Assembly (NCBI RefSeq): GCF_046054165.1
Contig: NZ_JBFNXK010000001.1
Span: 124,001 to 188,000, forward strand
Length of the DNA stretch: 64,000 bases
Direction of reading: 5' to 3'
Source: Celerinatantimonas sp046054165
GTDB lineage: Bacteria; Pseudomonadota; Gammaproteobacteria; Enterobacterales; Celerinatantimonadaceae
In this document: positions 37,137 through 46,964 of the stretch, one piece after another
Numbering within the stretch: the stretch's first letter is position 1
Layout of the letters: each line of letters begins with the position of its first letter
Notes under the pieces: model-generated
The model's database searches: none
Told to the model about the DNA's origin: nothing
Seen by the model: only the letters and a program-made list of their open reading frames with translations
Translations under genes and position numbers: made by a program

Positions 37137-37886
37137 ATGAAAAAAACCCTTCTTTGTTTAGCTCTTTTATCTGCATCATCAAGCGCTTTCTCAGCAGATT
37201 TTATCCAATGGACGGATACAAGTCTTACTGCTTTGTATGGGCATAACTATAAACTGGCTTCTTCTGACGAACAAACAACCATCACGTTCGAATCTGCAGG
37301 TGGTTGGAAATATGGAGACTGGTTCTGGTTTGAAGATTTTATTCGCAACGATGGTGCATCTGTAGATTCAAAAACAAACTATGGTGAGTTTTCTCCCCGT
37401 TTAAGTGCCGGGAAAATTTTTGGAACAAACTTAAGTGTCGGCCCAATTACAGATCTGTCAGCGGCTTTTACCTATGAACATGGTGAAGGAGACGTTGAGA
37501 GCTACCTATATGGTCTTGGCATTGATCTTAAAGTTCCATATTTCACTTATTTTCAATTAAACACTTATCGTCGGGATGCAAAAAACAATAATTCAAGTGG
37601 TTGGCAGTTAACTCCGACATGGCGTATGGACATCCCTGTAGGAAGTAGCAACATCGTAATCGATGGTTATCTGGACTGGGTTTTTGCATCTGATCATGAT
37701 CGTGGATACGAAACAAACTTCCACTTTAACCCTCAGATAAAATATGACTTGGGTCAGCTGATCGCTGGAGAAAAATTCAAGAACCATCTCATGGTCGGTA
37801 TCGAATACGATTACTGGGCTAACAAGTATGGTGTCGACAGCGTCGATCAGGATACCTACTCTGTTATCGTAAAATACCATTTTTAA
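37137..37886 (+). CDS. Tsx/OmpK-like outer-membrane channel
   Basis: 249 residues with a clear signal peptide (cleavage near A-F-S-A, residue 20). The mature protein alternates hydrophobic and polar residues as in a beta barrel and ends with K-Y-H-F, an outer-membrane assembly signal. W-T-D-T-S-L-T-A-L-Y-G and the repeated aromatic strands resemble the nucleoside-specific Tsx/OmpK family. Nucleoside transport is an inference. A strong AAGGAA site lies before the ATG. Confidence 0.75.
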   Translation: MKKTLLCLALLSASSSAFSADFIQWTDTSLTALYGHNYKLASSDEQTTITFESAGGWKYGDWFWFEDFIRNDGASVDSKTNYGEFSPRLSAGKIFGTNLSVGPITDLSAAFTYEHGEGDVESYLYGLGIDLKVPYFTYFQLNTYRRDAKNNNSSGWQLTPTWRMDIPVGSSNIVIDGYLDWVFASDHDRGYETNFHFNPQIKYDLGQLIAGEKFKNHLMVGIEYDYWANKYGVDSVDQDTYSVIVKYHF

Positions 37887-37906
37887 TCTAGAAAATTACA
37901 ATAGTA

Positions 37907-37932
37907 AATATGGCAGCAACGGCTGCCATATT
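37907..37932 (+). terminator. Hairpin after the Tsx-like gene
   Basis: 10-bp perfect stem AATATGGCAG (37907-37916) with 37923-37932, loop CAACGG, 20 bases beyond the stop. The T-tract is weak. Confidence 0.6.
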
Positions 37933-38023
37933 CATCCATATAAACCGCTTATGCTTGAGCGTCTTGTCTGATACCTATCGAATCTTTTTCAAAATTCGAA
38001 TGACAATTTAAGCCACAGCAGTC

Positions 38024-38494
38024 TCATAAATTGAGTTCAGCCACATGCAGCGGGCTAACCACTTGGATGCCATGCTTTTCAAGTAATGCGCATGTCACAC
38101 CCTGCCCGGCCGTTTTAATACCTTCAAATTTTCCATTATAAATTGTTGAACTGCCACATGAAGGACTCGACTCGGCTAAAACAGCGCAGGTGATTTGCTG
38201 CTTCTGGCATATTTGTAACGCAAGTTCAGCCCCTTTAAGAAAGGTGGCCGTCAAATCAGAGCCATCTTCTCCCAGCACTCTAGCCTCGCCAGCCACAACG
38301 GCCCAACCAGAGCCACCACTGATCTCAGCCGGAATTCGTGGTGATGGTAATCCCGCTGCCATTTCTGGACAAAAAGGGACGATCTCATGTGTATCGATAA
38401 ACTCCTGAAATTCACTCGTGTCCACCTTAAGATGCCCCCCGTTATAGCGAACATGTTCTCCCAGTAGACAAGCACTCATCAGCACTTTTGACAT
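38024..38494 (-). CDS. DUF523 protein, TudS-like thiouracil desulfidase
   Basis: 156 residues. Three Cys expected to hold a [4Fe-4S] cluster are present: C9 in S-A-C-L-L-G, C42 in F-C-P-E-M and C113 in S-S-P-S-C-G-S. V-R-Y-N-G-G follows the first Cys. TudS proteins remove sulfur from 2-thiouracil using an extra iron-sulfur cluster; that activity is known for family members, and its role here is inferred. Confidence 0.82.
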   Translation of the reverse strand: MSKVLMSACLLGEHVRYNGGHLKVDTSEFQEFIDTHEIVPFCPEMAAGLPSPRIPAEISGGSGWAVVAGEARVLGEDGSDLTATFLKGAELALQICQKQQITCAVLAESSPSCGSSTIYNGKFEGIKTAGQGVTCALLEKHGIQVVSPLHVAELNL

Positions 38495-38691
38495 TTATTC
38501 ATCCTTATCAGTCCGATCAAGATATAGACACTCAAAATTTCAGCTTTAAATTTCCATTTCAACACACAAGGCGACTCATTTAAATGACAGACATACCTTC
38601 GCATTCTTGAAAAAGTCTCATCTAAGGGCCCAACGTCAAGATAAAAATAATAGCCGAACAGCTCAGCGAGTATTAATACTCAAAAATACGA

Positions 38692-39075
38692 TTACGATTT
38701 ACCAATAATTTCATGTCCATAGGAATTATCAATCGAACATCGCCAGACACCATCCGTATTTTTGGTAAAAACATAAGTGGCTTTTCGAATAACTTCAGGA
38801 CAGTTAGGCGCTGATATAACTGTATTGGCTAAAACTAAAGCGGTATCACCGGCCTCCAAGACTTCCATACCCTGCTGATGCACCTTCAATCCATTTTGAA
38901 AATAAACCGCAATCGCTTCAAATGCAGCACGGATCGCATCTTTCCCCACAGCATGACGACCAGGCTCAATCACCAGTATCGAATCTTCTGTATAAATCCC
39001 CATTAACGTTTCGAAATCTTCAGCGACAATCGCCTTATCGGCCTTTGCAATCTGCTCAATAACTGGATGTGGCAT
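38692..39075 (-). CDS. SnoaL-like/DUF4440 ketosteroid-isomerase-fold protein
   Basis: 127 residues counted from the ATG at 39075, preceded by GAGGG at a good distance; the ATG at 39087 is less likely. The sequence A-D-K-A-I-V-A-E-D-F-E-T-L-M-G-I-Y-T-E-D-S and the central G-K-D-A-I-R-A-A-F-E fit the NTF2-like family. Function is unknown. It stands alone. Confidence 0.7.
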   Translation of the reverse strand: MPHPVIEQIAKADKAIVAEDFETLMGIYTEDSILVIEPGRHAVGKDAIRAAFEAIAVYFQNGLKVHQQGMEVLEAGDTALVLANTVISAPNCPEVIRKATYVFTKNTDGVWRCSIDNSYGHEIIGKS

Positions 39076-39175
39076 CTTTTCCCTCATGAATTATTACGTT
39101 AAGTTTAGCTTTTATAAATAAGTATTTAGCTACTTCGACTATTGCCGCCTAATTTTTACCCATAGATAAATGAAT

Positions 39176-39727
39176 TTAATCTTTGATATTACAAATAGTT
39201 AAGGCTTCTGGTTTAAAACTCATAATGTCTTCACATTCGTGATTTGTACACGTAATTATTTTTTGAATATCATCCTCAGAATAATGTCTTCGCAAATTTT
39301 TTATAATCATGAGTGACGTTTCATAATATCTACATTTTTTATTTTCTGCGCCAAGATATGCGTCTAATTTTTGTTGTGTAATAAATTCTTTTTCTTTCGC
39401 ACGTTTTTCTTCATATTTCATCTGAGCTAGCTGTAACTCATAGTCTTGAATTTTATTATCCTGTCGCTTTTGAATATTGGCAATGATCTCATTGTTATCC
39501 GTGACTCTTGAGAGCTTAAGTTGTTCTGATACATATTTTGCTGGGAAATATTTTTTCTGTATATTTTTTAACGGACTAATTTCTGTCTGCCAAAAACCAT
39601 CTGCATTCCAAAGAAGGATACAAATAATAATGATCAAACCACATGATTTTCCAAAAATTTGAAAAAATTTACTTTTATTTTCTATTACCCTTTGCTTGGA
39701 TGGTTCACTTTGTTCATGATTATCCAT
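39176..39727 (-). CDS. Hypothetical single-pass membrane protein
   Basis: 183 residues, not recognised. One transmembrane helix is at about residues 27-41 (C-G-L-I-I-I-I-C-I-L-L-W). It is followed by a long charged, probably helical or coiled-coil segment (about 55-130) with many Lys, Glu and Gln, and a C-terminal part with four Cys (about 132-180). The topology suggests N-in with a large outer domain. It is AT-rich compared with the core genes, which suggests transfer. Confidence 0.5.
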   Translation of the reverse strand: MDNHEQSEPSKQRVIENKSKFFQIFGKSCGLIIIICILLWNADGFWQTEISPLKNIQKKYFPAKYVSEQLKLSRVTDNNEIIANIQKRQDNKIQDYELQLAQMKYEEKRAKEKEFITQQKLDAYLGAENKKCRYYETSLMIIKNLRRHYSEDDIQKIITCTNHECEDIMSFKPEALTICNIKD

Positions 39728-40101
39728 TTATTTTATATTCCATTATCACTATTGATTAATTATCATACCCCATGCAATGTGGCTTCAAAACTAAATTTTA
39801 CCTAAAGTATTCCGAATGAACATTTTTTACTCAAAAAGAATATTTTAGTATATTCATACTGATAATCCATTAGAATTTTTAAAACCAACATCCATTATCT
39901 TTGGACTTTTTATTAAAATACCTAGAAACGATTTAAAATTTTTCGCAGTAAATCACTCCCTAAATTCTATATTTTAATGACTACATGTCTATTTTATATT
40001 GATATAAAATGCCTTATGTAAGATCCAGTTACAAAATAACGATTATAGAACTGATATAATAATATATCGAGCATAAAATACATCATAAAAAAGGACCATT
40101 G
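39728..40101. other. AT-rich intergenic region, nothing recognised
   Basis: 374 strongly AT-rich bases between two minus-strand orphan genes. No gene, tRNA or strong hairpin was found. Confidence 0.5.
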
Positions 40102-40605
40102 TTACGAAATAATAGTTATATTGAAATTTTCATCCGATGTTGGTTCCACAAAATACTTTGTCATCTGCTCAAACATTTCGGCAGTATCGGTGCTCATTCG
40201 TTCTGGTTGCTCTACTTGCCTTTGCGCTATTTGTCTTAAGCAACGTTCATTCGTTACATCAACAAATATCAGACAATGGGGTGCCTGAACTTCTGTAAAA
40301 ATTTCCCTGAACCAAGCCCTTTGTAAACGAGTATTCGCTGGGAAATCCATCACGACATCGGTACCAGCCACTAATATAGACTGTACTAGTTTTTTAATTT
40401 GGGGCTTTAACCGATTAGAATATTTTATATAATCGGCTACCGATGATATTTGATCTGGATACAATGTAGCGAGCCATTCATCTTCCGAAAGTAATACTGC
40501 ATGCCTTTCCAATGCAATTTTCTGAGATCGAGTTGATTTTCCAGCACCCATTTTGCCACTAAAAAAAATCAAAGTTCCTGTATCAAACTCATTTACGGAT
40601 GTCAT
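40102..40605 (-). CDS. P-loop kinase-like ATP-binding protein
   Basis: 167 residues from the ATG at 40605 (a GTG at 40617 is the alternative). Walker A G-K-M-G-A-G-K-S lies at about residues 17-24, followed by L-L-S-E-D-E-W and V-V-M-D-F-P-A-N as nucleotide/substrate-binding strands. R-x6-R near R-Q-I-A-Q-R-Q may be the lid. The pattern is that of small AAA_33/Zeta-like kinases, including proteins related to chloramphenicol phosphotransferase. No antitoxin-like partner is adjacent. The gene is AT-rich and isolated. Confidence 0.65.
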   Translation of the reverse strand: MTSVNEFDTGTLIFFSGKMGAGKSTRSQKIALERHAVLLSEDEWLATLYPDQISSVADYIKYSNRLKPQIKKLVQSILVAGTDVVMDFPANTRLQRAWFREIFTEVQAPHCLIFVDVTNERCLRQIAQRQVEQPERMSTDTAEMFEQMTKYFVEPTSDENFNITIIS

Positions 40606-40923
40606 ATAGCCACTCACATTTTAGAATACTAATACCTATAAGATAGGCAGATAAATGATAGGAATAGGTGTAAATTTCTATTTGACAGACCAGCGATGCT
40701 ATCATTTTAATAAAACAAATAGTTTTAATCTTTAAATACATAAACCTTTAATTATTTTCGGCTATGAAACCTGCACAAGATGATTCAGATGATATTTTCC
40801 CTGATTCAACTCAATAAAAATTAGCCTCAAATCTCAAGATTTATAACTTTTTAGATAAATCTATCAACTCTTAGCGATAACTTCAATGAATGACTCATAT
40901 TTAAGCTTTCACTTTATATGCTC
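40606..40923. other. AT-rich intergenic region, nothing recognised
   Basis: About 318 AT-rich bases between the P-loop protein and the acetyltransferase. No gene or strong structure seen. Confidence 0.45.
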
Positions 40924-41478
40924 TCATTCACTAAACTGCAGCATCTTAATAAATTTTGCAGGTGTTCCACCTACTAAAGTATCGGGAGCGACATCTTGAG
41001 TCACAACTGAACCTGCCGCGATAACAGAACGAGCCCCAATCGTGACCCCCTGACAAATTACCACATGGCCACCAATCCAGACATCATCTTCTACGACAAT
41101 CGGTTTACATTGAACTTCCCATTTTTTGCGTTGTTTATAATTCAGTGAATGGGTCGGAGTATAAAACTGAGTTCCAGGGCCCACTAATACATGATGACCA
41201 ATTGTAATCGGGGCATTATCTAACATCGTCACCCCCATATTAATGTACGTATCATGGCCGACGGTAATCGTTTTACCGTATTCGCATAAAAATGGCGGGC
41301 AAACCACACTATTATCACCAATGGATGCAAATAATTGCGCCACATATGGTTTAGCTGCTTCAAATTGTCGCTGATTAATCTTCAAAAGTAGATCAAAAGC
41401 TCTATTTCTGAGTGACGCAAATTCAGGACTATTAGCATCAAAATCACAACCCAGCCCCATTTTTTCAAACTCACTCAT
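40924..41478 (-). CDS. Maltose/galactoside-type sugar O-acetyltransferase
   Basis: 184 residues of left-handed beta-helix hexapeptide repeats (I-T-I-G-H-H-V-L-V-G-P, V-W-I-G-G-H-V-V-I, V-T-I-G-A-R-S-V-I-A-A-G-S-V-V-T). The N-terminal helical domain and the C-terminal P-A-K-F-I-K are typical of the Maa/LacA/NodL group, trimeric acetyl-CoA enzymes that acetylate sugars. The catalytic His is in P-T-H-S (about 114). Substrate unknown. It is one of three hexapeptide acetyltransferases in this part of the window. Confidence 0.82.
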   Translation of the reverse strand: MSEFEKMGLGCDFDANSPEFASLRNRAFDLLLKINQRQFEAAKPYVAQLFASIGDNSVVCPPFLCEYGKTITVGHDTYINMGVTMLDNAPITIGHHVLVGPGTQFYTPTHSLNYKQRKKWEVQCKPIVVEDDVWIGGHVVICQGVTIGARSVIAAGSVVTQDVAPDTLVGGTPAKFIKMLQFSE

Positions 41479-41677
41479 ACCATTTCCTTTGCAGGCAACT
41501 CATAGATATCTCATTATAGCTAATTAGCCATTTATCAAAGAGAAATAGGTCACTTAAAAACACTTTGTGCGTATGGCGGTGTACCCAAAACGACGATATA
41601 ACAACCGCCGCAATTTTGTCATTCCTTAACCAACCCTGTATATTGAGCCCAACAATTACTCTTAAGGTAAAAAAATC

Positions 41678-41884
41678 ATGAAAGTATATGATTGCTGCGA
41701 TTTGGTTCGTGAACTCTATGCACAAATAGGCAGTGGTGATCAGGGCTATATTCCACAAGCCATTGGCTGCGTTCTCAAAACATTAAATGATATCGCAGCC
41801 GATCCAACTCTTTCGAAAACGATCCGCGAGCAAGCTGCATTTGCCGCGGCCAATTTATTAATCTCTGATTTCGAAGATGACTAG
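41678..41884 (+). CDS. yaeP: YaeP-family protein (UPF0253)
   Basis: 68 residues aligning fully with E. coli YaeP: C-x-L-V-R-E-L-Y-A-Q-I-G-S-G-D-Q-G-Y, A-I-G-C-V-L-K and A-A-F-A-A-A-N-L-L-I-S-D. Function is unknown in all species. Its conservation makes it a reliable gene despite the small size. Confidence 0.93.
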   Translation: MKVYDCCDLVRELYAQIGSGDQGYIPQAIGCVLKTLNDIAADPTLSKTIREQAAFAAANLLISDFEDD

Positions 41885-41954
41885 AGGCCATGTTTTTTAA
41901 TATTTGGGATGAGCTTCTTTTTCAGGTTCGGGCACTACAACTAGGCTAATCGGT

Positions 41955-42060
41955 GTTTCTCATTGTGCCCCCATCCAAGCCTTGAGACTATTGTGATAAG
42001 TCTCCCCTCTGCGTCAGGGATGACGCAGAGGACCCCTTAGTATTCGGAACACTTATTTAA
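41955..42060. repeat. GATAAGTC/CAGGGATGAC repeat with hairpin
   Basis: Begins TCATTGTGCCCCCATCCAA and ends GGAACACTTATTTAA; both ends recur at 52861-53012. The centre carries the perfect stem CCTCTGCGTC (42006-42015) with 42022-42031. It lies between yaeP and argP, convergent genes, so it may also stop transcription. Confidence 0.6.
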
Positions 42061-42114
42061 TTATTTGTCAGCGGGACTCAGACTTTGTCATTGTATCGCT
42101 CAACAGCCCGTTAT

Positions 42115-43020
42115 TTATGCGTAAAGCACGGCTGAAGACGCTGTCATAAAGGCTTGTGTAATTTGCGATAACACTCGGGAGCGTATCCCGGCATACTGCC
42201 AATATAGCGGCACATCCATAAAGATATCCGGAGCGATATTTATGACTTCCCCTTTTTCAATCGCATCACCTAATAACCCTTCCTGAGTCACGCACCATCC
42301 CATATGATATTTCACCGCATCCACCAAGCTAAGTGCGCTTGGCAAATAATGAACACTGGCGGGTAGCACGGTTTGATGAATAATCATCTCTAAAAATTTG
42401 CGCTGCAAAAGATCTTTATGGTCATAATCAAGCATCGGAGCCTGCTGAAACGCGGCAGCCGTCAACCCGTTTTTAAAATAATGATGGTAAAACTGTGGTG
42501 ATGCAATCGCACAATAACGCATGTTTCCCAACTGTTGACTCACACAGCCCTGTAATAATTTTTTCTCCGATGTTAACGCGCCGATCACCGTCCCATTTTT
42601 CAAATGTTCCAAAGTAAAATCTTCATTATCAACTTGAATATCAAATAGATAGCCATACTCCTGATACAGAGTGGCTAAAGGTTGTAACAACCAAGTGGAT
42701 AATGAATCTTCATTGACCGCAATCGAAAAGGTTTTGGAATAGGAATAAGTTTCGGATTCCGGGAGAAAATCCGCCATCACTTCGGCTTCCAGTAACGACA
42801 TCGGCTTGACCCGGCTGAGAAGCCGTTCCCCGGCGGGCGTCGGCTTGCAGGGAAACTGACGGATGATTAATAACTGCCCGACCCGATCTTCCAACTGCTT
42901 AATCCGTTGTGAGATCGCCGAAGGAGTCACATTCAGCCGCTTAGCCGCTCGCTCAAAACTGGTCTCTTCAATGATGGCAATAAAAGCAACCACCTGAGGG
43001 GATAACAGACTCACACTCAC
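42115..43020 (-). CDS. argP: LysR-family regulator ArgP
   Basis: 301 residues. The N-terminal helix-turn-helix has the ArgP pattern F-E-R-A-A-K-R-L-N-V-T-P-S-A-I-S-Q-R-I-K-Q-L-E. The effector domain includes S-T-W-L-L-Q-P-L-A, as in E. coli ArgP. ArgP senses lysine/arginine and activates the exporter gene argO. Here the argO/lysE gene is divergent, 142 bases away, which is the classical arrangement. Confidence 0.88.
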   Translation of the reverse strand: MSVSLLSPQVVAFIAIIEETSFERAAKRLNVTPSAISQRIKQLEDRVGQLLIIRQFPCKPTPAGERLLSRVKPMSLLEAEVMADFLPESETYSYSKTFSIAVNEDSLSTWLLQPLATLYQEYGYLFDIQVDNEDFTLEHLKNGTVIGALTSEKKLLQGCVSQQLGNMRYCAIASPQFYHHYFKNGLTAAAFQQAPMLDYDHKDLLQRKFLEMIIHQTVLPASVHYLPSALSLVDAVKYHMGWCVTQEGLLGDAIEKGEVINIAPDIFMDVPLYWQYAGIRSRVLSQITQAFMTASSAVLYA

Positions 43021-43161
43021 CTCTTTAGAAAAACTTAACTTAGTTAAGATTATATCATTTTTCTAATCCTACCAAAGCCTGCATAATTTCCACGTCGACC
43101 GAAGCGCTTAACCAATCATTCAACCAGCCTTATCGGGTATCAATATAGGAACAAGAACGAC

Positions 43162-43782
43162 ATGCTGACATCCACACTCATCACCGGTTTTACTTCTGGC
43201 GCGGGATTACTGGTTTGCATCGGTTCACAAAACGCATTCGTCTTACGTCAGGGACTGCTTCGAAATCACCTTTTTGTCGTGGCTTCAATCTGTATTTTGA
43301 GCGATATCATTCTGATTTCCGGCGGAATTTCCGGATTAGGTATGTTGATTCAGCAATGGCCTAAACTCATTGAACTCATTCGCTATGGGGGTGGAATTTT
43401 TCTGGCAGTGAACGCAATTTTAGCCGCCAAACGGGCTTGGGATGGCGGAGGACAGTTAAAAGCGGCATCGACCTCAGTATCGAAACGAACGCAGATCATG
43501 CTCACCTGTCTGGGATATACGTGGCTCAATCCACATGTTTATATTGATACCATCTTGCTACTAGGCAGTCTATCCATGCATTATTCCGGCGTTGAAAAAT
43601 GGAAATTCGGCATTGGAGCTCTCACGGCCAGTTTTATCTGGTTTATATCCATCACATACGGCGCCAAGCTGTTATTGCCTTTGTTTCATAGTCCCCATGC
43701 CTGGCGGATTCTGGATATCATGGTCGCTGTGATGCTAGCTTATTTTAGTGTATCGCTCATCACGACCCCAATAACCGGATAG
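43162..43782 (+). CDS. argO: LysE/ArgO-family amino-acid exporter
   Basis: 206 residues with about six transmembrane helices. Family motif G-S-Q-N-A-F-V-L-R-Q-G-L (about 21-32) and the conserved W-L-N-P-H-V-Y-I-D-T (about 121-130) place it with ArgO/LysE, exporters of arginine and lysine. Divergent from argP. Confidence 0.92.
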   Translation: MLTSTLITGFTSGAGLLVCIGSQNAFVLRQGLLRNHLFVVASICILSDIILISGGISGLGMLIQQWPKLIELIRYGGGIFLAVNAILAAKRAWDGGGQLKAASTSVSKRTQIMLTCLGYTWLNPHVYIDTILLLGSLSMHYSGVEKWKFGIGALTASFIWFISITYGAKLLLPLFHSPHAWRILDIMVAVMLAYFSVSLITTPITG

Positions 43783-43868
43783 CTAACCCAACTCCGGCAA
43801 CTCAGAAGTGATTGATATCCTCCAAAGCGGCAATGGCAACCGGACACATCCGGTTGCGACTATGGATC

Positions 43869-46094
43869 TTACTGAATTTGCCTGCTTCGCCCGGCGCCGG
43901 TCGTTTTTTTTCGCCGGGAATTCTGCGACCGTTGGTTTCCTCGACTTTCCCCAGATGGCGCAGGTTTCTGAGCGTTTGACGATGCGTTATTTTTTGAGGG
44001 GTTAAACTGAGCCTGTGTGTGCTTCGTTGCAAAACGATTTGAACCATGACGCCCGGAGCGACGACGCTGCGCCGGAGTCTGTCGACTCACATCTTCAGCA
44101 GGGATCAAACAATCGGGTTTATCTCCAATCAAATATTTTTTACCCATCGCCACCAGCGCTTCACGGATCAACGGCCAATTTTCCGGATCATGATAGCGAA
44201 GTAATGCTTTATGCAGACGCCGCTGACGTTCCCCTTTGGGAACTGCAACTATTTCACGGCGTTTATACTTCACTTTTTTCAGTGGGTTTGTCTCAGAATG
44301 ATACATTGCGGTCGCATTACACATCGGCGATGGATAAAAATTCTGAACCTGATCGCACTCATAATGATTATGCTTGAGCCACAATGCCAGATTCACCATA
44401 TCCTCATCGGTTGTGCCCGGATGAGCCGAGATGAAATAAGGGATCAAATACTGTTTTTTACCAGCCTCTTTGCTGTATTTTTCAAACAGCTCTTTAAACT
44501 TATCATAGCTGCCCATACCAGGCTTCATCATCAGATCCAGCGGCCCTTTTTCGGTATGCTCCGGAGCAACCTTGAGGTAACCGCCCACATGATGCGTCGC
44601 CAGCTCTTTGATATATTCAGGGGATTCAATCGCTAAATCGTAACGAACTCCCGAGGCGATTAAGATTTTCTTAATCCCCTTCACTTTACGAGCTTCCCGG
44701 TAGAGATCGATGACATATTTATGATCGGTATTCAATTTGGCACAGATCCCCGGAAATACGCACGAAGGGCGACGACAGTTGGCCTCGGCTTTGGGATCTT
44801 TACAACCGAGGCGATACATATTCGCCGTTGGTCCTCCCAGATCAGAAATGGTTCCGGTAAAACGCGGCACCTTATCCCGGATCTCTTTAATTTCCTGAAT
44901 AATTGAATCCTGTGAGCGGTTTTGGATGATTCGGCCTTCATGTTCCGTGATTGAACAAAATGAACAGCCACCAAAACAACCTCGCATAATATTTACGGAG
45001 GTCTTAATCATGTCATAGGCTGGAATTTTAGCATCCCCATAGCGCGGATGAGGGCGACGGGCATAAGGGAGCCCAAAAACAAAATCCATCTCTTCCGTCG
45101 TCAGCGGAATGGGCATCGGATTCACCCACAATTCACGATCACCATGTTTTTGAACCAGCGCCCGTCCTGAATAAGGGTTGGTTTCTAAATGCAATACCCG
45201 GCTGGCATGCGCGTATAGAATCCGATCATTGATGAGCTTTTCATAAGACGGTAATCGCACGGCACTGGTTTTAGCATCATGCCGCGATGCACGAACCACA
45301 ATGGGCTGTGCTTTCTCTTCTTTCTGGTCTTGGCACTGTGACTCAGTTTCATATGGATTGGTCGGTACAAAGGGACGTCCGGGCTTATCAATCCGGGAGG
45401 AATCAATAATCGTAAACTCAGCGGGCAATTCCGAAAGCATGACCGCTGTGCCGCGAATATGCTTCATCTCGGAGATAGATTCACGCTGTGCTAGACGATG
45501 CGCCACTTCGACCAATGCGCGTTCGGCATTACCAAACAGCAGAATGTCGGCTTTAGCATCCATCAGAATAGAACGGCGGATTTTATCGGACCAATAATCA
45601 TAATGTGCCACTCGCCGCAGACTCGCTTCGATTCCACCTAATACAATCGGCACCTCTTTATAAGCTTCCCGGCAACGTTGCGAATAGACTAACGTGGCTC
45701 GATCCGGTCGCCTTCCCCCCTCATTATTTGGGGTATAGGCATCATCATGACGTAATTTACGATCAGCAGTATAACGATTGATCATCGAGTCCATATTGCC
45801 CGATGTGACCCCGAAAAATAAGTTTGGTTTTCCCAAAGCCATGAAGTCGTCTTTGTTCTGCCAATTTGGCTGCGCAATAATTCCAACCCGGAACCCTTGC
45901 GATTCAAGTAAACGACCGATAATAGCCATACCAAAGCTCGGATGATCCACATAGGCATCCCCAGTTACAATCACAACATCGCAACTATCCCAACCGAGTT
46001 GATCCATCTCTTTTCTGCTGGTAGGCAAAAAAGGGGCTGTGCCGAAACATTCGGCCCAATATTTCGGGTATTCGTTAATTTTCTGAATCGTCAT
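43869..46094 (-). CDS. ygiQ: YgiQ-family radical SAM protein
   Basis: 741 residues, against 739 in E. coli. The cluster motif is C-F-G-G-C-S-F-C (about 372-379), binding [4Fe-4S] and S-adenosylmethionine. The N-terminal domain has P-L-G-W-D-type Q-L-G-W-D-S-C-D-V-V and a cobalamin-like fold, and the C-terminal tail is basic and low in complexity, ending R-S-R-Q-I-Q. Its reaction is unknown. Confidence 0.93.
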   Translation of the reverse strand: MTIQKINEYPKYWAECFGTAPFLPTSRKEMDQLGWDSCDVVIVTGDAYVDHPSFGMAIIGRLLESQGFRVGIIAQPNWQNKDDFMALGKPNLFFGVTSGNMDSMINRYTADRKLRHDDAYTPNNEGGRRPDRATLVYSQRCREAYKEVPIVLGGIEASLRRVAHYDYWSDKIRRSILMDAKADILLFGNAERALVEVAHRLAQRESISEMKHIRGTAVMLSELPAEFTIIDSSRIDKPGRPFVPTNPYETESQCQDQKEEKAQPIVVRASRHDAKTSAVRLPSYEKLINDRILYAHASRVLHLETNPYSGRALVQKHGDRELWVNPMPIPLTTEEMDFVFGLPYARRPHPRYGDAKIPAYDMIKTSVNIMRGCFGGCSFCSITEHEGRIIQNRSQDSIIQEIKEIRDKVPRFTGTISDLGGPTANMYRLGCKDPKAEANCRRPSCVFPGICAKLNTDHKYVIDLYREARKVKGIKKILIASGVRYDLAIESPEYIKELATHHVGGYLKVAPEHTEKGPLDLMMKPGMGSYDKFKELFEKYSKEAGKKQYLIPYFISAHPGTTDEDMVNLALWLKHNHYECDQVQNFYPSPMCNATAMYHSETNPLKKVKYKRREIVAVPKGERQRRLHKALLRYHDPENWPLIREALVAMGKKYLIGDKPDCLIPAEDVSRQTPAQRRRSGRHGSNRFATKHTQAQFNPSKNNASSNAQKPAPSGESRGNQRSQNSRRKKTTGAGRSRQIQ

Positions 46095-46265
46095 ATGTTA
46101 AATTATCGTCATTACGTTCAAGGTGCTGATCACGCAAGCTATCGCATTTGTGCGCTCGGGAGCTCAAATGTCAGCTACGAAACGGCCGCCACTATACGCT
46201 AAAACCAAACCAATCACGAAATTTAGTTTCATTTTAAACCCATTTGAAAAGAACATTGCTCACCA

Positions 46266-46964
46266 TCAGATAGGAAGTAATGCAGTTGACGCCACACTAA
46301 CCACAACGTTCTTAATGGTGCGATTATTCTTATCTGCCATCATATAAGCTAACATTTCCTGATACGCAATCAATTTACCGAAGATACGAGCATAGCTAAA
46401 ATTAGCAACCCCATCCTCACTATAACCGTTACTCAACAAAAACAAATGACCACTGGCATCACGCTTATTATTCAACCGCCAGGAAATCGCCTCCAGATTA
46501 CGAGCTGAATTAAATAACTTTTGTCCATCCAACTCATTACTTATATAAAAATCATTACGATAACCATAAGACGCATACAACATTTGACGGATCCCAGTCA
46601 TCAGTGCAAACACACGATCCCCTCCAAATTCGGGATCAAATGCCAACGGAATTGTGCTGGTTCCATAGCTATTATTCAATTCGGCAAAGCGGGTCACGGC
46701 CGACTGAACGAAGATCTGTTGCATGCGGCTATCTACCGTTTCATACGGGCCCCCCTTGGCTAATTCCCGGGGATTGCGTCGGTAAAGTTTCAGCGTCAAT
46801 TTTCGCAGCAACTTATCGATCTCCCGACAATTGGCATCAGCCATCATATCCACATCCGTCTTCGCCAAACTTTTAAAGGCGAATGGATGCTGCCCTGCAG
46901 TTGAGCAGCCACTTAAGGCCGCTATGATCCACACCGTTAAGATCAAATAGATAGTGGACTTCAT
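46266..46964 (-). CDS. Hypothetical lipoprotein
   Basis: 232 residues with a lipoprotein signal: basic start, hydrophobic core and lipobox A-L-S-G-C (Cys20). The mature part is helical in character, with Y-E-T-V-D-S-R-M-Q-Q-I-F and Y-G-Y-R-N-D-F. The C-terminus I-K-N-V-V-V-S-V-A-S-T-A-L-L-P-I is hydrophobic. I do not recognise a function. Probably attached to the outer membrane by the +2 rule (Ser). Confidence 0.65.
   Translation of the reverse strand: MKSTIYLILTVWIIAALSGCSTAGQHPFAFKSLAKTDVDMMADANCREIDKLLRKLTLKLYRRNPRELAKGGPYETVDSRMQQIFVQSAVTRFAELNNSYGTSTIPLAFDPEFGGDRVFALMTGIRQMLYASYGYRNDFYISNELDGQKLFNSARNLEAISWRLNNKRDASGHLFLLSNGYSEDGVANFSYARIFGKLIAYQEMLAYMMADKNNRTIKNVVVSVASTALLPI

Noticed and set aside
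40102..40605. Zeta-type toxin of a toxin-antitoxin pair
   Set aside because: The P-loop is compatible, but no antitoxin-sized partner gene lies beside it.
44015..44636. ORFs antisense to ygiQ
   Set aside because: Shadow frames of a clearly coding gene.
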